20,477 nucleotides of DNA, from assembly GCA_041581055.1 (NCBI GenBank), contig JBFGCT010000060.1, positions 1 through 20,477 on the forward strand, given 5' to 3'. Shown piece after piece: positions 1-8,362 of this stretch (position 1 is its first letter; each line of letters starts with the position of its first letter). The notes under the pieces are model-generated. The model was given only the letters and a program-made list of their open reading frames with translations, ran no database searches and was not told the origin of the DNA. Both the position numbers and the translations under genes were made by a program. The DNA is from JBFGCT01 sp041581055. Lineage in GTDB: Bacteria > Actinomycetota > Acidimicrobiia > Acidimicrobiales > Ilumatobacteraceae.

Positions 1-105
1 CGAGCGCGCCCCGTCCGGCCGCCCGCCCGAGCGCGCCCCGTCCGGCCGCCCGCCCGAGCCGAACCGCGGCCGCCCGCCCGAGCGCGCCCCGTCCGTCCGG
101 CCCCC
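1..105 (+). repeat. 27-bp GC-rich direct repeat, probably coding
   Basis: Two exact 27-bp copies lie at 1-27 and 28-54. A diverged 24-bp copy follows at 55-78, and a fourth, partly decayed copy begins at 79. The unit length is a multiple of three. In the frame of the downstream helicase it reads as an Arg/Pro-rich nonapeptide (ERAPSGRPP) repeated twice and then degenerate. No stop occurs in any frame here because the DNA has almost no A or T, so the open frame alone does not prove translation. The repeat may continue beyond the left edge of the window. Confidence 0.8.
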
Positions 106-2809
106 GGCGCGCGCCCGGTCCGGCCGCCGGCCCGCGCCCGAGGTCGTCCGCGGGGTGGCTCCGGCCGGCCCCGGCCCCGACCGCCTCGGGCGGCACGCGG
201 TCGTCGAACCCGGCGCCGCCGTCGCCGAGGCGTGGCGCGCCGCCCGCCGCGTGCCGATCACGACCGCCGACCTCGACGAGCCGGCCGCGCTGCTCGATCT
301 CCTGCGCGCCGCCGGCCACGACCGCGAGCGGCTCGTGCTCGAGCTGGCGGCCGATCTCGACCGTCCGCCGGCGCTGGCGACCGGCGCCCCGCCGCACGAG
401 GTCGGCGCCCGGTTCGCCTTCGAGCTCGACGAGCTGCACCACCTCGTCTGGTCCAACGCCGTCGACCTGCGCCGCCCCGATCGGTCGTGGGTCGTGCTCG
501 ACCAGGCGATCGCCGCCGGGGCCACGCCGGCGGCGGCCGACGCGCCGGGCGACATCGTCCTGCCCGGCGGCGAGCCGGCGTGGCTCGACGGCGGCCCGCT
601 GCGCCACTCCGACCCGATCGACGGCGCGGCCGTGCTGCACGCGATCGCCGTCGAGCACGGCTCGCTCGCTCCACCGGGGCCGAACGTGTCGTCGGCCGAC
701 CTGGCGCCGGACCAGCTCGCCGCGGTCACCCATCCGGGGGGCGCGGCCCGGGTCATCGCGCCCGCCGGGTCGGGCAAGACCCGCGTGCTCACCGAGCGCG
801 CCCGCCACCTCGCCGGCGCCTGGAACGTTCCGTCGAGCGCGATCGCGCTGGTCGCGTTCAACAAGCGCGCGCAGCTGGAGATGACCGAGCGCACCGCCGA
901 CCTGCCGGGGCTCCACGTCCGAACCCTCAACTCGCTCGCCCTGGCGATCGTCAACGGCACGCCGCCGTTCGGCGCCCAGCCGCGGTCGTGGAAGACGATC
1001 GACGAGCCCGACGTCCGCCGGATCATCGGCGACCTGGTGACGTTCCCCCGCCGCCGCAACAGCGACCCGATCGCTCCCTGGATCGAGGCGTTGAGCCTGA
1101 TCAGGCTCGGGCTCGTCGACCCGGAGGAGGCCGAGTCGCGCTACGACGGCGACGTCGACGGCCTGGCCGGCGTGTGGCCGGGGTACCGGGCGGCCCTCGA
1201 GCGGCGTGGCGCGGTCGACTTCGACGATCAGGTCCACCGCGCACTGCTCGTGTTGCTCACCGACCCCGCCGCCCGGCGCGCCGCGCAACGGGCCTGCCGC
1301 GTGATGCTGGTCGACGAGTTCCAGGACCTCACCCCGGCGCACCTCCTCCTGATCCGGCTCCTCGCCGCGCCCGGCGGGGCGGTCTTCGGCGTCGGCGACG
1401 ACGACCAGACGATCTACGGCTACAACGGGGCCGATCCGGCGTGGTTGATCGACTTCGCCGAGCTGTTCCCGGGCGCCGGCGACCACCCGCTGGAGGTCAA
1501 CTATCGCTGCCCGGCCGGCGTGGTCGACGTCGTCGACCGCCTGCTGCGTCACAACCATCGGCGGGTGACCAAGACGATCCGCGCCGACTCGGTCGAGACC
1601 GGCGGCTGGTCGATCGACCGAGCGCCCGACGCCGTCGGGGCGACCGCGTCGGCGGTGCAGCGGGCGATCGGCGACGGCGCGCGGCCCGGCGACATCGCCG
1701 TTCTGACGCGGGTGAACGCGATGCTCGCCCCCGTGCAGGTCGCGCTCTCGATGGCGGGCGTGCCGATCGCCGGCGGGGTCGGCCTCGAGTTCGCCGAGCG
1801 CACCTCGGTGCGCAGCGTTCTCGCGTGGCTGCGGCTGGCATCGGGGACCGGGCCGTTCGATCCCGACGACGTGCGGGAGGCGCTGCGCCGCCCGTCGCGC
1901 TCGTTCCACCCGCGGATCACCGACTGGGTGTGCGAGCAGCGCGATGTCGTCGGCCTGTTCCGGCTCGCGGGGCGGCTGAACAACGAGCGCGACGCCGAGC
2001 GGGTCACCGAGTTCGCCGCCGACGTGCAGACGATGCAGAAGCTCGCCGCCAGCGGGGCGCCGACGTCGGACCTCGTGTTCACGCTGGTCGACGAGATCGG
2101 CCTCGCCGGATCGGTGGCGACGCTCGACGTCACCCGACGCGGCATGAACCGCTCGGCGCAGGGCGACGACCTGACCGCGGTGCAACACCTCGCCGCCCTG
2201 CACGACGACGCCCCGACGTTCGAGAAGTGGCTGCGGGGCCAGCTGGCTGTCAGGCGGGCGGCCGACGGCGTCGTGCTGGCGACGGTCCACCGCGTCAAGG
2301 GCCAGGAATGGCCGCGGGTGGTCGTCCACCTCGCCGACGCCGAGCAGTACCCCCACCGCCTCGCCGACGACGTCGAGGAGGAGCGACGCCTGTTCCACGT
2401 CGCGATCACGAGGGCCGTCCGGCACGCCACCGTCGTCACCGGGCCGAACCCGAGCCCGTTCGTCGACGAGCTGACGACCGAGCCGGCACGGGGGCACGTC
2501 GTCTCGTCGCACCGGCCGGAGGCCCCTCCGACGAGCAAGTCCAAGAGCAGGTCGTCGGCCGACCCGGCCGCCGACCTCGACGCCGACGCGGCGGCTCGGT
2601 TCGACGCGCTCAAGGCGCTGCGCAACGACCTGCGCGACGGGAAACCGGCCTATGTCGTGTTCGACAACAAGACTCTGGCGGCGATTGCCCGCACCGCGCC
2701 GACCACACGTCAGGAGCTGGCCCGCATCTCCGGCGTCGGGCCCGCCAAGTTGGAGAAGTACGGCGCGTCGGTGATCGAGCTCATGGGCCAGCTGACCGGG
2801 GCCGGCTGA
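2..2809 (+). CDS. UvrD2-like superfamily 1A ATP-dependent DNA helicase with C-terminal HRDC domain, 5' end outside window
   Basis: This is an SF1A (UvrD/Rep) 3'-5' DNA helicase, presumably acting in repair or recombination. The residues below are numbered from the only in-window start candidate, GTG 155. Visible motifs are Walker A APAGSGKT (202-209), motif II DEFQD (387-391), motif III GDDDQTIYGYNGA (about 415-427), motif IV NYRCP (449), TVHRVKGQEW (710-719) and motif VI EEERRLFHVAITRA (741-754). A Lys/Ser-rich linker leads to an HRDC domain (about 812-878), as in mycobacterial UvrD2. About 190 residues of unrecognised N-terminal domain precede the helicase core. I extend the CDS to the window edge for two reasons: the frame is open, and the residues just before GTG 155 (RPAPEVVRG) look like part of this N-terminal domain as I recall it from related actinobacterial helicases. 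No convincing ribosome site precedes GTG 155. If translation does start there, the product has 884 residues. The C-terminus is built from the 14-bp minisatellite. Confidence 0.9.
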   Translation, partial: ERAPSGRPPERAPSGRPPEPNRGRPPERAPSVRPPARARSGRRPAPEVVRGVAPAGPGPDRLGRHAVVEPGAAVAEAWRAARRVPITTADLDEPAALLDLLRAAGHDRERLVLELAADLDRPPALATGAPPHEVGARFAFELDELHHLVWSNAVDLRRPDRSWVVLDQAIAAGATPAAADAPGDIVLPGGEPAWLDGGPLRHSDPIDGAAVLHAIAVEHGSLAPPGPNVSSADLAPDQLAAVTHPGGAARVIAPAGSGKTRVLTERARHLAGAWNVPSSAIALVAFNKRAQLEMTERTADLPGLHVRTLNSLALAIVNGTPPFGAQPRSWKTIDEPDVRRIIGDLVTFPRRRNSDPIAPWIEALSLIRLGLVDPEEAESRYDGDVDGLAGVWPGYRAALERRGAVDFDDQVHRALLVLLTDPAARRAAQRACRVMLVDEFQDLTPAHLLLIRLLAAPGGAVFGVGDDDQTIYGYNGADPAWLIDFAELFPGAGDHPLEVNYRCPAGVVDVVDRLLRHNHRRVTKTIRADSVETGGWSIDRAPDAVGATASAVQRAIGDGARPGDIAVLTRVNAMLAPVQVALSMAGVPIAGGVGLEFAERTSVRSVLAWLRLASGTGPFDPDDVREALRRPSRSFHPRITDWVCEQRDVVGLFRLAGRLNNERDAERVTEFAADVQTMQKLAASGAPTSDLVFTLVDEIGLAGSVATLDVTRRGMNRSAQGDDLTAVQHLAALHDDAPTFEKWLRGQLAVRRAADGVVLATVHRVKGQEWPRVVVHLADAEQYPHRLADDVEEERRLFHVAITRAVRHATVVTGPNPSPFVDELTTEPARGHVVSSHRPEAPPTSKSKSRSSADPAADLDADAAARFDALKALRNDLRDGKPAYVVFDNKTLAAIARTAPTTRQELARISGVGPAKLEKYGASVIELMGQLTGAG

Positions 2810-2930
2810 CCGGGGCCAGCTGACGGGGCCAGCTGACCGGAGCGATTCAACCGGGGCCAGCCGACCGGGGCGATTCAACCCGGGGCGATTCAACCGGGCC
2901 AGCCGACCGGGGCCAGCTGACCCGCTGACC
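2785..2930. repeat. 14-bp tandem minisatellite overlapping the 3' end of the helicase gene
   Basis: Ten consecutive 13-15 bp units plus an 8-bp remnant run through the last codons of the helicase and most of the gap to the acyl-CoA ligase. Two unit types share ends and alternate: GGGGCCAGCTGACC (and variants) at 2785, 2798, 2812, 2825, 2853, 2896 and 2909, and GGGGCGATTCAACC at 2839, 2867 and 2882. The helicase stop TGA (2807-2809) is part of a unit, so the C-terminal residues are repeat-encoded. The first type contains the palindrome CAGCTG, so folded transcripts or cruciforms are possible. A small hairpin CCGTC-catc-GACGG follows at 2941-2954. Confidence 0.9.
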
Positions 2931-2988
2931 GCCCCCGCCGCCGTCCATCGACGGGAGTACGACGAACGCGGCCGGGCCGCCGGCGGCG

Positions 2989-4533
2989 TCAGGTGCCGGC
3001 GACCCGCCGGTCGCGGCCGGCCCAGTGCGGCTCGCGCAGCGCCTTGCGGGCCAGCTTGCCGACCGGCGACTTCGGCAGCGGGTCGGTGGTGACCTCGACC
3101 CCGACGGGCTTCTTGTAGCTGCCGAGTCGCTCGACGCACAGCTCGACCAGCTCGGCGGCGGTGACCGCCGCGCCCTCGGCGACCGACACCACGGCGAACG
3201 GGCTCTCGCCCCATCGGTCGCTCGGCACGCCGAACACCGCCGCCTCGACCACGTCGGGGTGGTCGGTCAGCACGTTCTCCAGCTCGGCGGGCCAGATGTT
3301 GAAGCCACCCGAGATGATCATGTCGTCCTTGCGGTCGAGGACGTACAGGTAGCCATGGCGGTCGATCCGGCCGATGTCGCCGGTCAGCACCCACCCGTCG
3401 CGCATCCGCTCGGCGGTGGCCCCGGGATCCTCCCAGAAGCCGCTCATCTGCCCGTCGCAGCGGATGGCGATCTCGCCCTCGGCACCGAGCGGCAGCGCGT
3501 CGCCGGACTCCGGGTCGACGATCTCGATGTCGCCGAACGGCAACGGCCGGCCCGCCGAGCGCAGCGGCGTCGAGCCCTCGACATCGGCGAACCACTCGCC
3601 GGGCCCCATCATCGCGATCGGGACCGCCTCGGTCTGCCCGTATCCCTGGTACAGGCGATCACCGAACACGTCGTGGGCGACGCGGGCGGTGTCGTCGGCG
3701 ATCGGCGCGCCGCCGATCTGGAGCACCTTGAGCGCCGACCAGTCGCGGCCCGCCGCCGACCCGTGGCGGGCGAGCGCGTTGAGCATCGTCGGCACGAGAA
3801 AGCCGTAGGCGACCCGTTCTCGCTCCATCGTGTCGAGGACTTCGGCGGGCTCGAACCGGGGGAGCAGCAGGTTGACGCCGCCCGACAGCCAGACCGGCAG
3901 GAAGAAGTACCCCGAGCCGTGCGAGATCGGGCCGGCGTGCTGGCAGACGTCGCCGATCTGCACCGGCGGGAACGCGTAGAACCAGTCCCGGCCGGCGTCG
4001 AGCCACGTCTTGTGCGTGTACCCGACACCCTTGGACGCGCCGGTCGTGCCGCCGGTGTGACGGATGATGAACCAGTCGTCGGGGGCGACGGCGACGTCGG
4101 GGTCGGTGGCGGGGTGGTCGGCCAGCCACCGCTCGTAGCCCGCGTCGCGGACGATCACGCGGTCGAGGCTCGGGACCGAGCGCTCGACGCCGGCCAGCGC
4201 GTCGGCGTGGTCGGCGGCGACGACGACGGCGCGGCAGCCGGTGTGGGCCAGCATGTGCTCGTGGGACGCGCGTTGATTGCGCGGGTACAGGGGCACCCGA
4301 ACGAGGTTGGCGGCCGCCGCGCCGCAGAACAGGTCGACCGACTCGAGCGTGTTGTCCTCGAGCACGCCGACCCGGTCGCCCGGCTGCAGCCCGGTTGCGA
4401 GCAACGCGTTGGCCAGCCGCAGGCCCCGCGTCCAGGCGTCGCGATAGGTCAGGCGGCGGCCGGAGGCGATGACGGCCGGCTGGTCGGCGTGGAACGTCGC
4501 CGAGCGGCGCATCAGCGTGCGGACGTCCACCAT
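2989..4533 (-). CDS. AMP-forming acyl-CoA ligase (FadD-like)
   Basis: The 514-residue protein is a complete member of the acyl-adenylate-forming superfamily. It activates a carboxylic acid with ATP and couples it to CoA; the acid is unknown. Motifs appear in the expected order: P-loop HTGGTTGASKG (159-169), A5 YGQTE (298-302), A7 TGD (384-386), A8 DRKDDMIISGG (400-410) and the A10 lysine in PKSPVGKLARK (K493). Length is normal for medium- or long-chain ligases. The ATG at 4533 is preceded by AAAGGGGG directly abutting it, a tight but usable ribosome site; the longer upstream reading frame is Arg/Pro-rich and does not look like this family. The gene stands alone and is divergent from the hemolysin III operon. 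A thiolase elsewhere in the window would suit the same beta-oxidation-type metabolism. A TACCGT hexamer on the minus strand (4607-4602) could be its -10, giving a leader of about 60 nt. Confidence 0.93.
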   Translation of the reverse strand: MVDVRTLMRRSATFHADQPAVIASGRRLTYRDAWTRGLRLANALLATGLQPGDRVGVLEDNTLESVDLFCGAAAANLVRVPLYPRNQRASHEHMLAHTGCRAVVVAADHADALAGVERSVPSLDRVIVRDAGYERWLADHPATDPDVAVAPDDWFIIRHTGGTTGASKGVGYTHKTWLDAGRDWFYAFPPVQIGDVCQHAGPISHGSGYFFLPVWLSGGVNLLLPRFEPAEVLDTMERERVAYGFLVPTMLNALARHGSAAGRDWSALKVLQIGGAPIADDTARVAHDVFGDRLYQGYGQTEAVPIAMMGPGEWFADVEGSTPLRSAGRPLPFGDIEIVDPESGDALPLGAEGEIAIRCDGQMSGFWEDPGATAERMRDGWVLTGDIGRIDRHGYLYVLDRKDDMIISGGFNIWPAELENVLTDHPDVVEAAVFGVPSDRWGESPFAVVSVAEGAAVTAAELVELCVERLGSYKKPVGVEVTTDPLPKSPVGKLARKALREPHWAGRDRRVAGT

Positions 4534-4645
4534 CCCCCTTTCAGTGCGTTCCCTTGGGCCCGAGTCAGGGCCGCGGCGTCGTCGGCCCGGTCCCGCCGCC
4601 GACGGTAGTCCCGGCCCCCGACCGTCGCCGAGCCGCGAACGGCGA

Positions 4646-4651
4646 TACCGT
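4646..4651 (+). promoter_or_regulatory. -10 hexamer for the hemolysin III operon, leaderless type
   Basis: TACCGT fits TANNNT and ends 6 nt before the ATG at 4658. No Shine-Dalgarno sequence precedes that ATG, so transcription would start at or next to the start codon. An inverted repeat TCGCCG-N9-CGGCGA (4625-4645) abuts the hexamer on its upstream side; in DNA this GC-rich it may be chance. No -35 is evident. Confidence 0.5.
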
Positions 4652-4657
4652 GCGGCC

Positions 4658-5290
4658 ATGGAGGTCGAGTACCCGAGCTGGCGTGGGTGGCTGCACGCCG
4701 CCGCCTTCTTCGCGGCGATCCCCGCCGGGGTCATCCTCATCGTGGCCGCCGATCGGGCGGCCGCCCGCACGTCGGCCTCGATCTACGCCGCGACGTTGCT
4801 GCTCGTGTTCGGCACATCGGCGGCGTACCACCGCCTCGCCCGGTCCGTGCGGGCCCGACAGATCCTGCAGCGGCTCGATCACTCGATGATCTACCTGCTG
4901 ATCGCCGGCACGTACGTCCCGATCGGGGTGCTGGTGCTGCCGCCGGCCTGGGGCATCCCGTTGCTGGTCGTGCTCGCCGTCGCCGCGGCCACCGGGATCG
5001 TGATGAAGCTCGCCCTCTTCGAGCGCGGCACGTGGTTCGCCTCCGCGCTGTACCCGGTGATGGGATGGGCGGCGATCGTCGCCGCACCCGTGCTGATCGA
5101 TCGCCTGAGCGTCGTCCAACTGGCGCTGATCGTCGGTGGCGGCGTGGCGTACACGGTCGGGTTCCCGATCCTGCTGACGAGGCGGCCCGATCCGTGGCCG
5201 CGCACGTTCGGGTACCACGAGGTGTGGCACGGCCTCACCGTGATCGCGGCGGTCCTGCACTTCGCCGCGATCAGCGCGGTCGTGGCGTGA
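4658..5290 (+). CDS. hemolysin III / PAQR-family membrane protein
   Basis: The 210-residue protein has about seven hydrophobic segments (roughly 14-31, 40-58, 76-94, 100-117, 127-146, 152-172 and 189-208), the size and topology of bacterial hemolysin III (TIGR01065/PAQR) proteins. The family's metal-site pattern is intact: S54-x3-H58, the DHSMIYLLIAGTY segment at 74-86, and H187-x3-H191 near the C-terminus. Bacterial members are integral membrane proteins of uncertain function; PAQR relatives are Zn-dependent hydrolase-like receptors. The ATG at 4658 is chosen because the protein starts there as the family does and a leaderless-type -10 sits just upstream. A longer upstream frame adds only low-complexity residues. 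It is the first gene of a three-gene run, with 4 nt to the next gene. Confidence 0.9.
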   Translation: MEVEYPSWRGWLHAAAFFAAIPAGVILIVAADRAAARTSASIYAATLLLVFGTSAAYHRLARSVRARQILQRLDHSMIYLLIAGTYVPIGVLVLPPAWGIPLLVVLAVAAATGIVMKLALFERGTWFASALYPVMGWAAIVAAPVLIDRLSVVQLALIVGGGVAYTVGFPILLTRRPDPWPRTFGYHEVWHGLTVIAAVLHFAAISAVVA

Positions 5291-5294
5291 GCTG

Positions 5295-6230
5295 ATGCGC
5301 CGCGGGGCGCTGTTCGATCGCGTGGTCGTCGTCGACTGGAGCGCGGCGTCGGCGCCGAGACGGGGCCGCGACTCGATCTGGATGGCGACGCTCGACGTCG
5401 GCGGCCGGGCGGTCGAGAACCTCGCCACGCGGCGGACGGCCGAGCGACGGATCGCCGACCTCGTCGACGGCGGCGGGGGCCGGCGCACGCTGCTCGGCGT
5501 CGACTTCTCACTCGGATATCCGTCCGGCACCGCGGCGGCCCTCGGGCTCGCCGGCCCGCCGTGGCGGGCGATGTGGGCGTTGCTCGAGGCCGAGGTGAGC
5601 GACGGCGAGCGCAACGCCAACAACCGGTTCCGCGTCGCCGCCGGCTTGAACCGCCGTGCCGGCGACCGGCCGGGCCCGTTCTGGGGCCGCCCGCCGGCCC
5701 AGGCCGTCGACGGTCTGTCGAGGACGAAACCGGACGGGATCGAGCTTCCCGAATGGCGGGCCACCGAGCGGGCGCTCCGGGCACACGGGCGCCGCCCGTT
5801 CTCGTCGTGGCAGTTGCTGGGCGCCGGCTGCGTCGGGAGCCAATCGCTGCTCGGCATCCCGGTCCTGGAGCGGTTGCGCCGCGGCGGCGGCGACCGGGTC
5901 CACGTGTGGCCGTTCACGACCGGGCTCGCCGTGCCCCAGGTGGCGCCGGGCGATCTGGTCGTCGCCGAGGTGTGGCCGTCGCTGGTCGACATCGAGGCGG
6001 TCGACGTCGAGGCGGTCGCCGGCCGCCACCCGGTCCGCGACGCCGTGCAGGTCGAGGTGCTCGCCGGCCATCTCGCCGACCTCGATCGGCGGGGCCTGCT
6101 GGCGAAGCTGTTCAACCCCGCGGTCGATGCCGCCGTCGCCGAGTCGGTGATCGCGGAAGAGGGGTGGGTGCTGGGCGCGACGCCGGTAACGGCCGTGGCG
6201 CCGGCGGCGATGGCGGGCACCGGAGGCTGA
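5295..6230 (+). CDS. uncharacterised protein, possible RNase H-like (DUF429-type) fold
   Basis: The 311-residue protein has no signal peptide or membrane segment. Its landmarks are VVVDWSA (11-17), GVDFSLGYP (68-76), NNRFR (109-113), PGPFWGRPP (126-134), SSWQLLGAGCVGSQ (170-183), HVWPFTTG (203-210), VWPSL (226-230) and EEGWVLG (288-294). From memory, this pattern occurs in alphaproteobacterial proteins of similar size, where automated names (molybdopterin- or cobalamin-related) are unreliable. Aspartates at the ends of predicted beta strands (D14, D70) and later acidic residues would fit an RNase H-like fold, but that is inference. The ATG lies 4 nt after the hemolysin III stop, and the next gene starts 6 nt after this stop, so the three are almost certainly co-transcribed. 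I do not assign a function. Confidence 0.75.
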   Translation: MRRGALFDRVVVVDWSAASAPRRGRDSIWMATLDVGGRAVENLATRRTAERRIADLVDGGGGRRTLLGVDFSLGYPSGTAAALGLAGPPWRAMWALLEAEVSDGERNANNRFRVAAGLNRRAGDRPGPFWGRPPAQAVDGLSRTKPDGIELPEWRATERALRAHGRRPFSSWQLLGAGCVGSQSLLGIPVLERLRRGGGDRVHVWPFTTGLAVPQVAPGDLVVAEVWPSLVDIEAVDVEAVAGRHPVRDAVQVEVLAGHLADLDRRGLLAKLFNPAVDAAVAESVIAEEGWVLGATPVTAVAPAAMAGTGG

Positions 6231-6236
6231 CACCGA

Positions 6237-7307
6237 GTGGGCGCCGTCGACCTTGTCCACGTGTCGGTCGACATCGGCGGCGAGCGGGTGTTGCGCGACG
6301 TCTCGATCGACGTGCCCGACGGCGAGCTGGTGGCGATCGTCGGCCCGTCCGGGAGCGGCAAGACGACCGCGCTGCGGGTGGTCGCCGGCCTCGCCGCGGC
6401 GTCGGCGGGAACCGTCCGGATCGGCGGCGCCGACGTCACCGGCGAGCCACCGGCGGCCCGCGACGTCGGGATGGTGTTCCAACAGCCGGCGCTGTTCCCG
6501 AACCGGAACGTGCGGCGAAACGTGTCGTTCCCGTTGGAGGTCCGCCGCCAGGCGGTCGCCGAGATCCGCCGCCGGGTCGAGGCCGAGGTCCGCGCCCTGC
6601 ACATCGAGGAGTTGTTGCTCAGGCGGCCGGCGCAGCTCTCCCGCGGCGAGGCGCAGATGGTGCAGATCGCGAGGGCGCTGGTGCGGGTCCCGACCGTGCT
6701 CCTGCTCGACGAGCCGTTCGCCGCGCTCGACGCCGAGCTCCGGCGGCGGATGCGGGTCGAGGTCGGGATCCTCCAGCGCGGCTACGGGGTCACGACGCTG
6801 ATGACGACAAACGACCCCGCCGACGTCGCCGCGTTGCCGGACCGGATCGTGGTCCTCGACCGCGGCCGGATCGTCCAGGTCGGCGCGCACTCGGAGATCC
6901 ACCGCTCGCCGGCCACGCTGAACGCGGCGATGACCACCGGGGCGCTGTCCACGATCCCGGTCACCGTCGAGGCCGATCGTGACGGATTCTGGCTGGTGCG
7001 CTCGGATCCGGCCGGCGGTCGGGCGGTGCGCGTGCGGGCGTGGACGCCGTCGCTGGCCGACCGTGTCGGCGAGGAGGTGATGCTCGGCGTCCGGCCCGAC
7101 GACGTGGCCATCGCCGCCGGCGGGCAGTTGCGGGGCCGGGTCGAGCGCGTCGTTCCCGGCGCGCCGCCGACCGTCTCGTGCGACATCGCCGGGCGCCCGC
7201 TGTGGGTGCGGGCGACGAAGGCTCGGGTCGAGGTCGGCGATGTGATCGACCTCCGGCTCGACCACTCGTCGCTGTTCGACGCCACCAGCGGCCACGCGAT
7301 CGGGTGA
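6237..7307 (+). CDS. orphan ABC-transporter ATPase, MalK/UgpC-like with C-terminal TOBE-like region, altered catalytic motifs
   Basis: The 356-residue protein contains an ABC nucleotide-binding domain (about 1-230) and a C-terminal region (about 235-350) with the MalK-type segment VMLGVRPDDVAIA, typical of importers for sugars, polyamines or metals. Walker A GPSGSGKTT (36-44), the Q-loop FQQP (81-84) and Walker B LLLDEP (155-160) are intact. Two motifs deviate. The signature LSGGQ reads LSRGE (134-138). The switch histidine, normally in a THD context, is asparagine (TTND, N192). Loss of the switch His usually cripples ATP hydrolysis in canonical ABC ATPases. No permease or binding protein is encoded nearby. 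The gene starts with GTG 6 nt after the previous stop, so it is translated as part of the hemolysin III operon. It may be a regulatory or scaffold ATPase, or a partner of a permease encoded elsewhere. Confidence 0.88.
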   Translation: MGAVDLVHVSVDIGGERVLRDVSIDVPDGELVAIVGPSGSGKTTALRVVAGLAAASAGTVRIGGADVTGEPPAARDVGMVFQQPALFPNRNVRRNVSFPLEVRRQAVAEIRRRVEAEVRALHIEELLLRRPAQLSRGEAQMVQIARALVRVPTVLLLDEPFAALDAELRRRMRVEVGILQRGYGVTTLMTTNDPADVAALPDRIVVLDRGRIVQVGAHSEIHRSPATLNAAMTTGALSTIPVTVEADRDGFWLVRSDPAGGRAVRVRAWTPSLADRVGEEVMLGVRPDDVAIAAGGQLRGRVERVVPGAPPTVSCDIAGRPLWVRATKARVEVGDVIDLRLDHSSLFDATSGHAIG

Positions 7308-7339
7308 CCGTTTGGCGGCGGACGCCGACCGCTACACGT

Positions 7340-8358
<1,019 letters not shown>

Positions 8359-8362
<4 letters not shown>

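Noticed and set aside
2785..2930. Possible CRISPR array
   Set aside because: The units are contiguous 14-bp tandem repeats with no unique spacers and no cas genes.
3025..4608. Long plus-strand open frame (527 codons) opposite the acyl-CoA ligase
   Set aside because: It is antisense to a protein with all ligase motifs, and its translation is low-complexity Asp/Arg/Val-rich with no domain.
5508..7295. Minus-strand open frame (595 codons) across the operon
   Set aside because: It is antisense to two real genes, with a low-complexity His/Arg/Asp translation and no domains.
6237..7307. ABC gene as a pseudogene
   Set aside because: The frame is intact over the full length with Walker A, Walker B and the C-terminal domain preserved; only specific motif residues differ.
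7308..7339. Terminator between the ABC ATPase and korB
   Set aside because: The only self-complementarity is a 5-bp stem with a 2-nt loop (7316-7327), too small to support.
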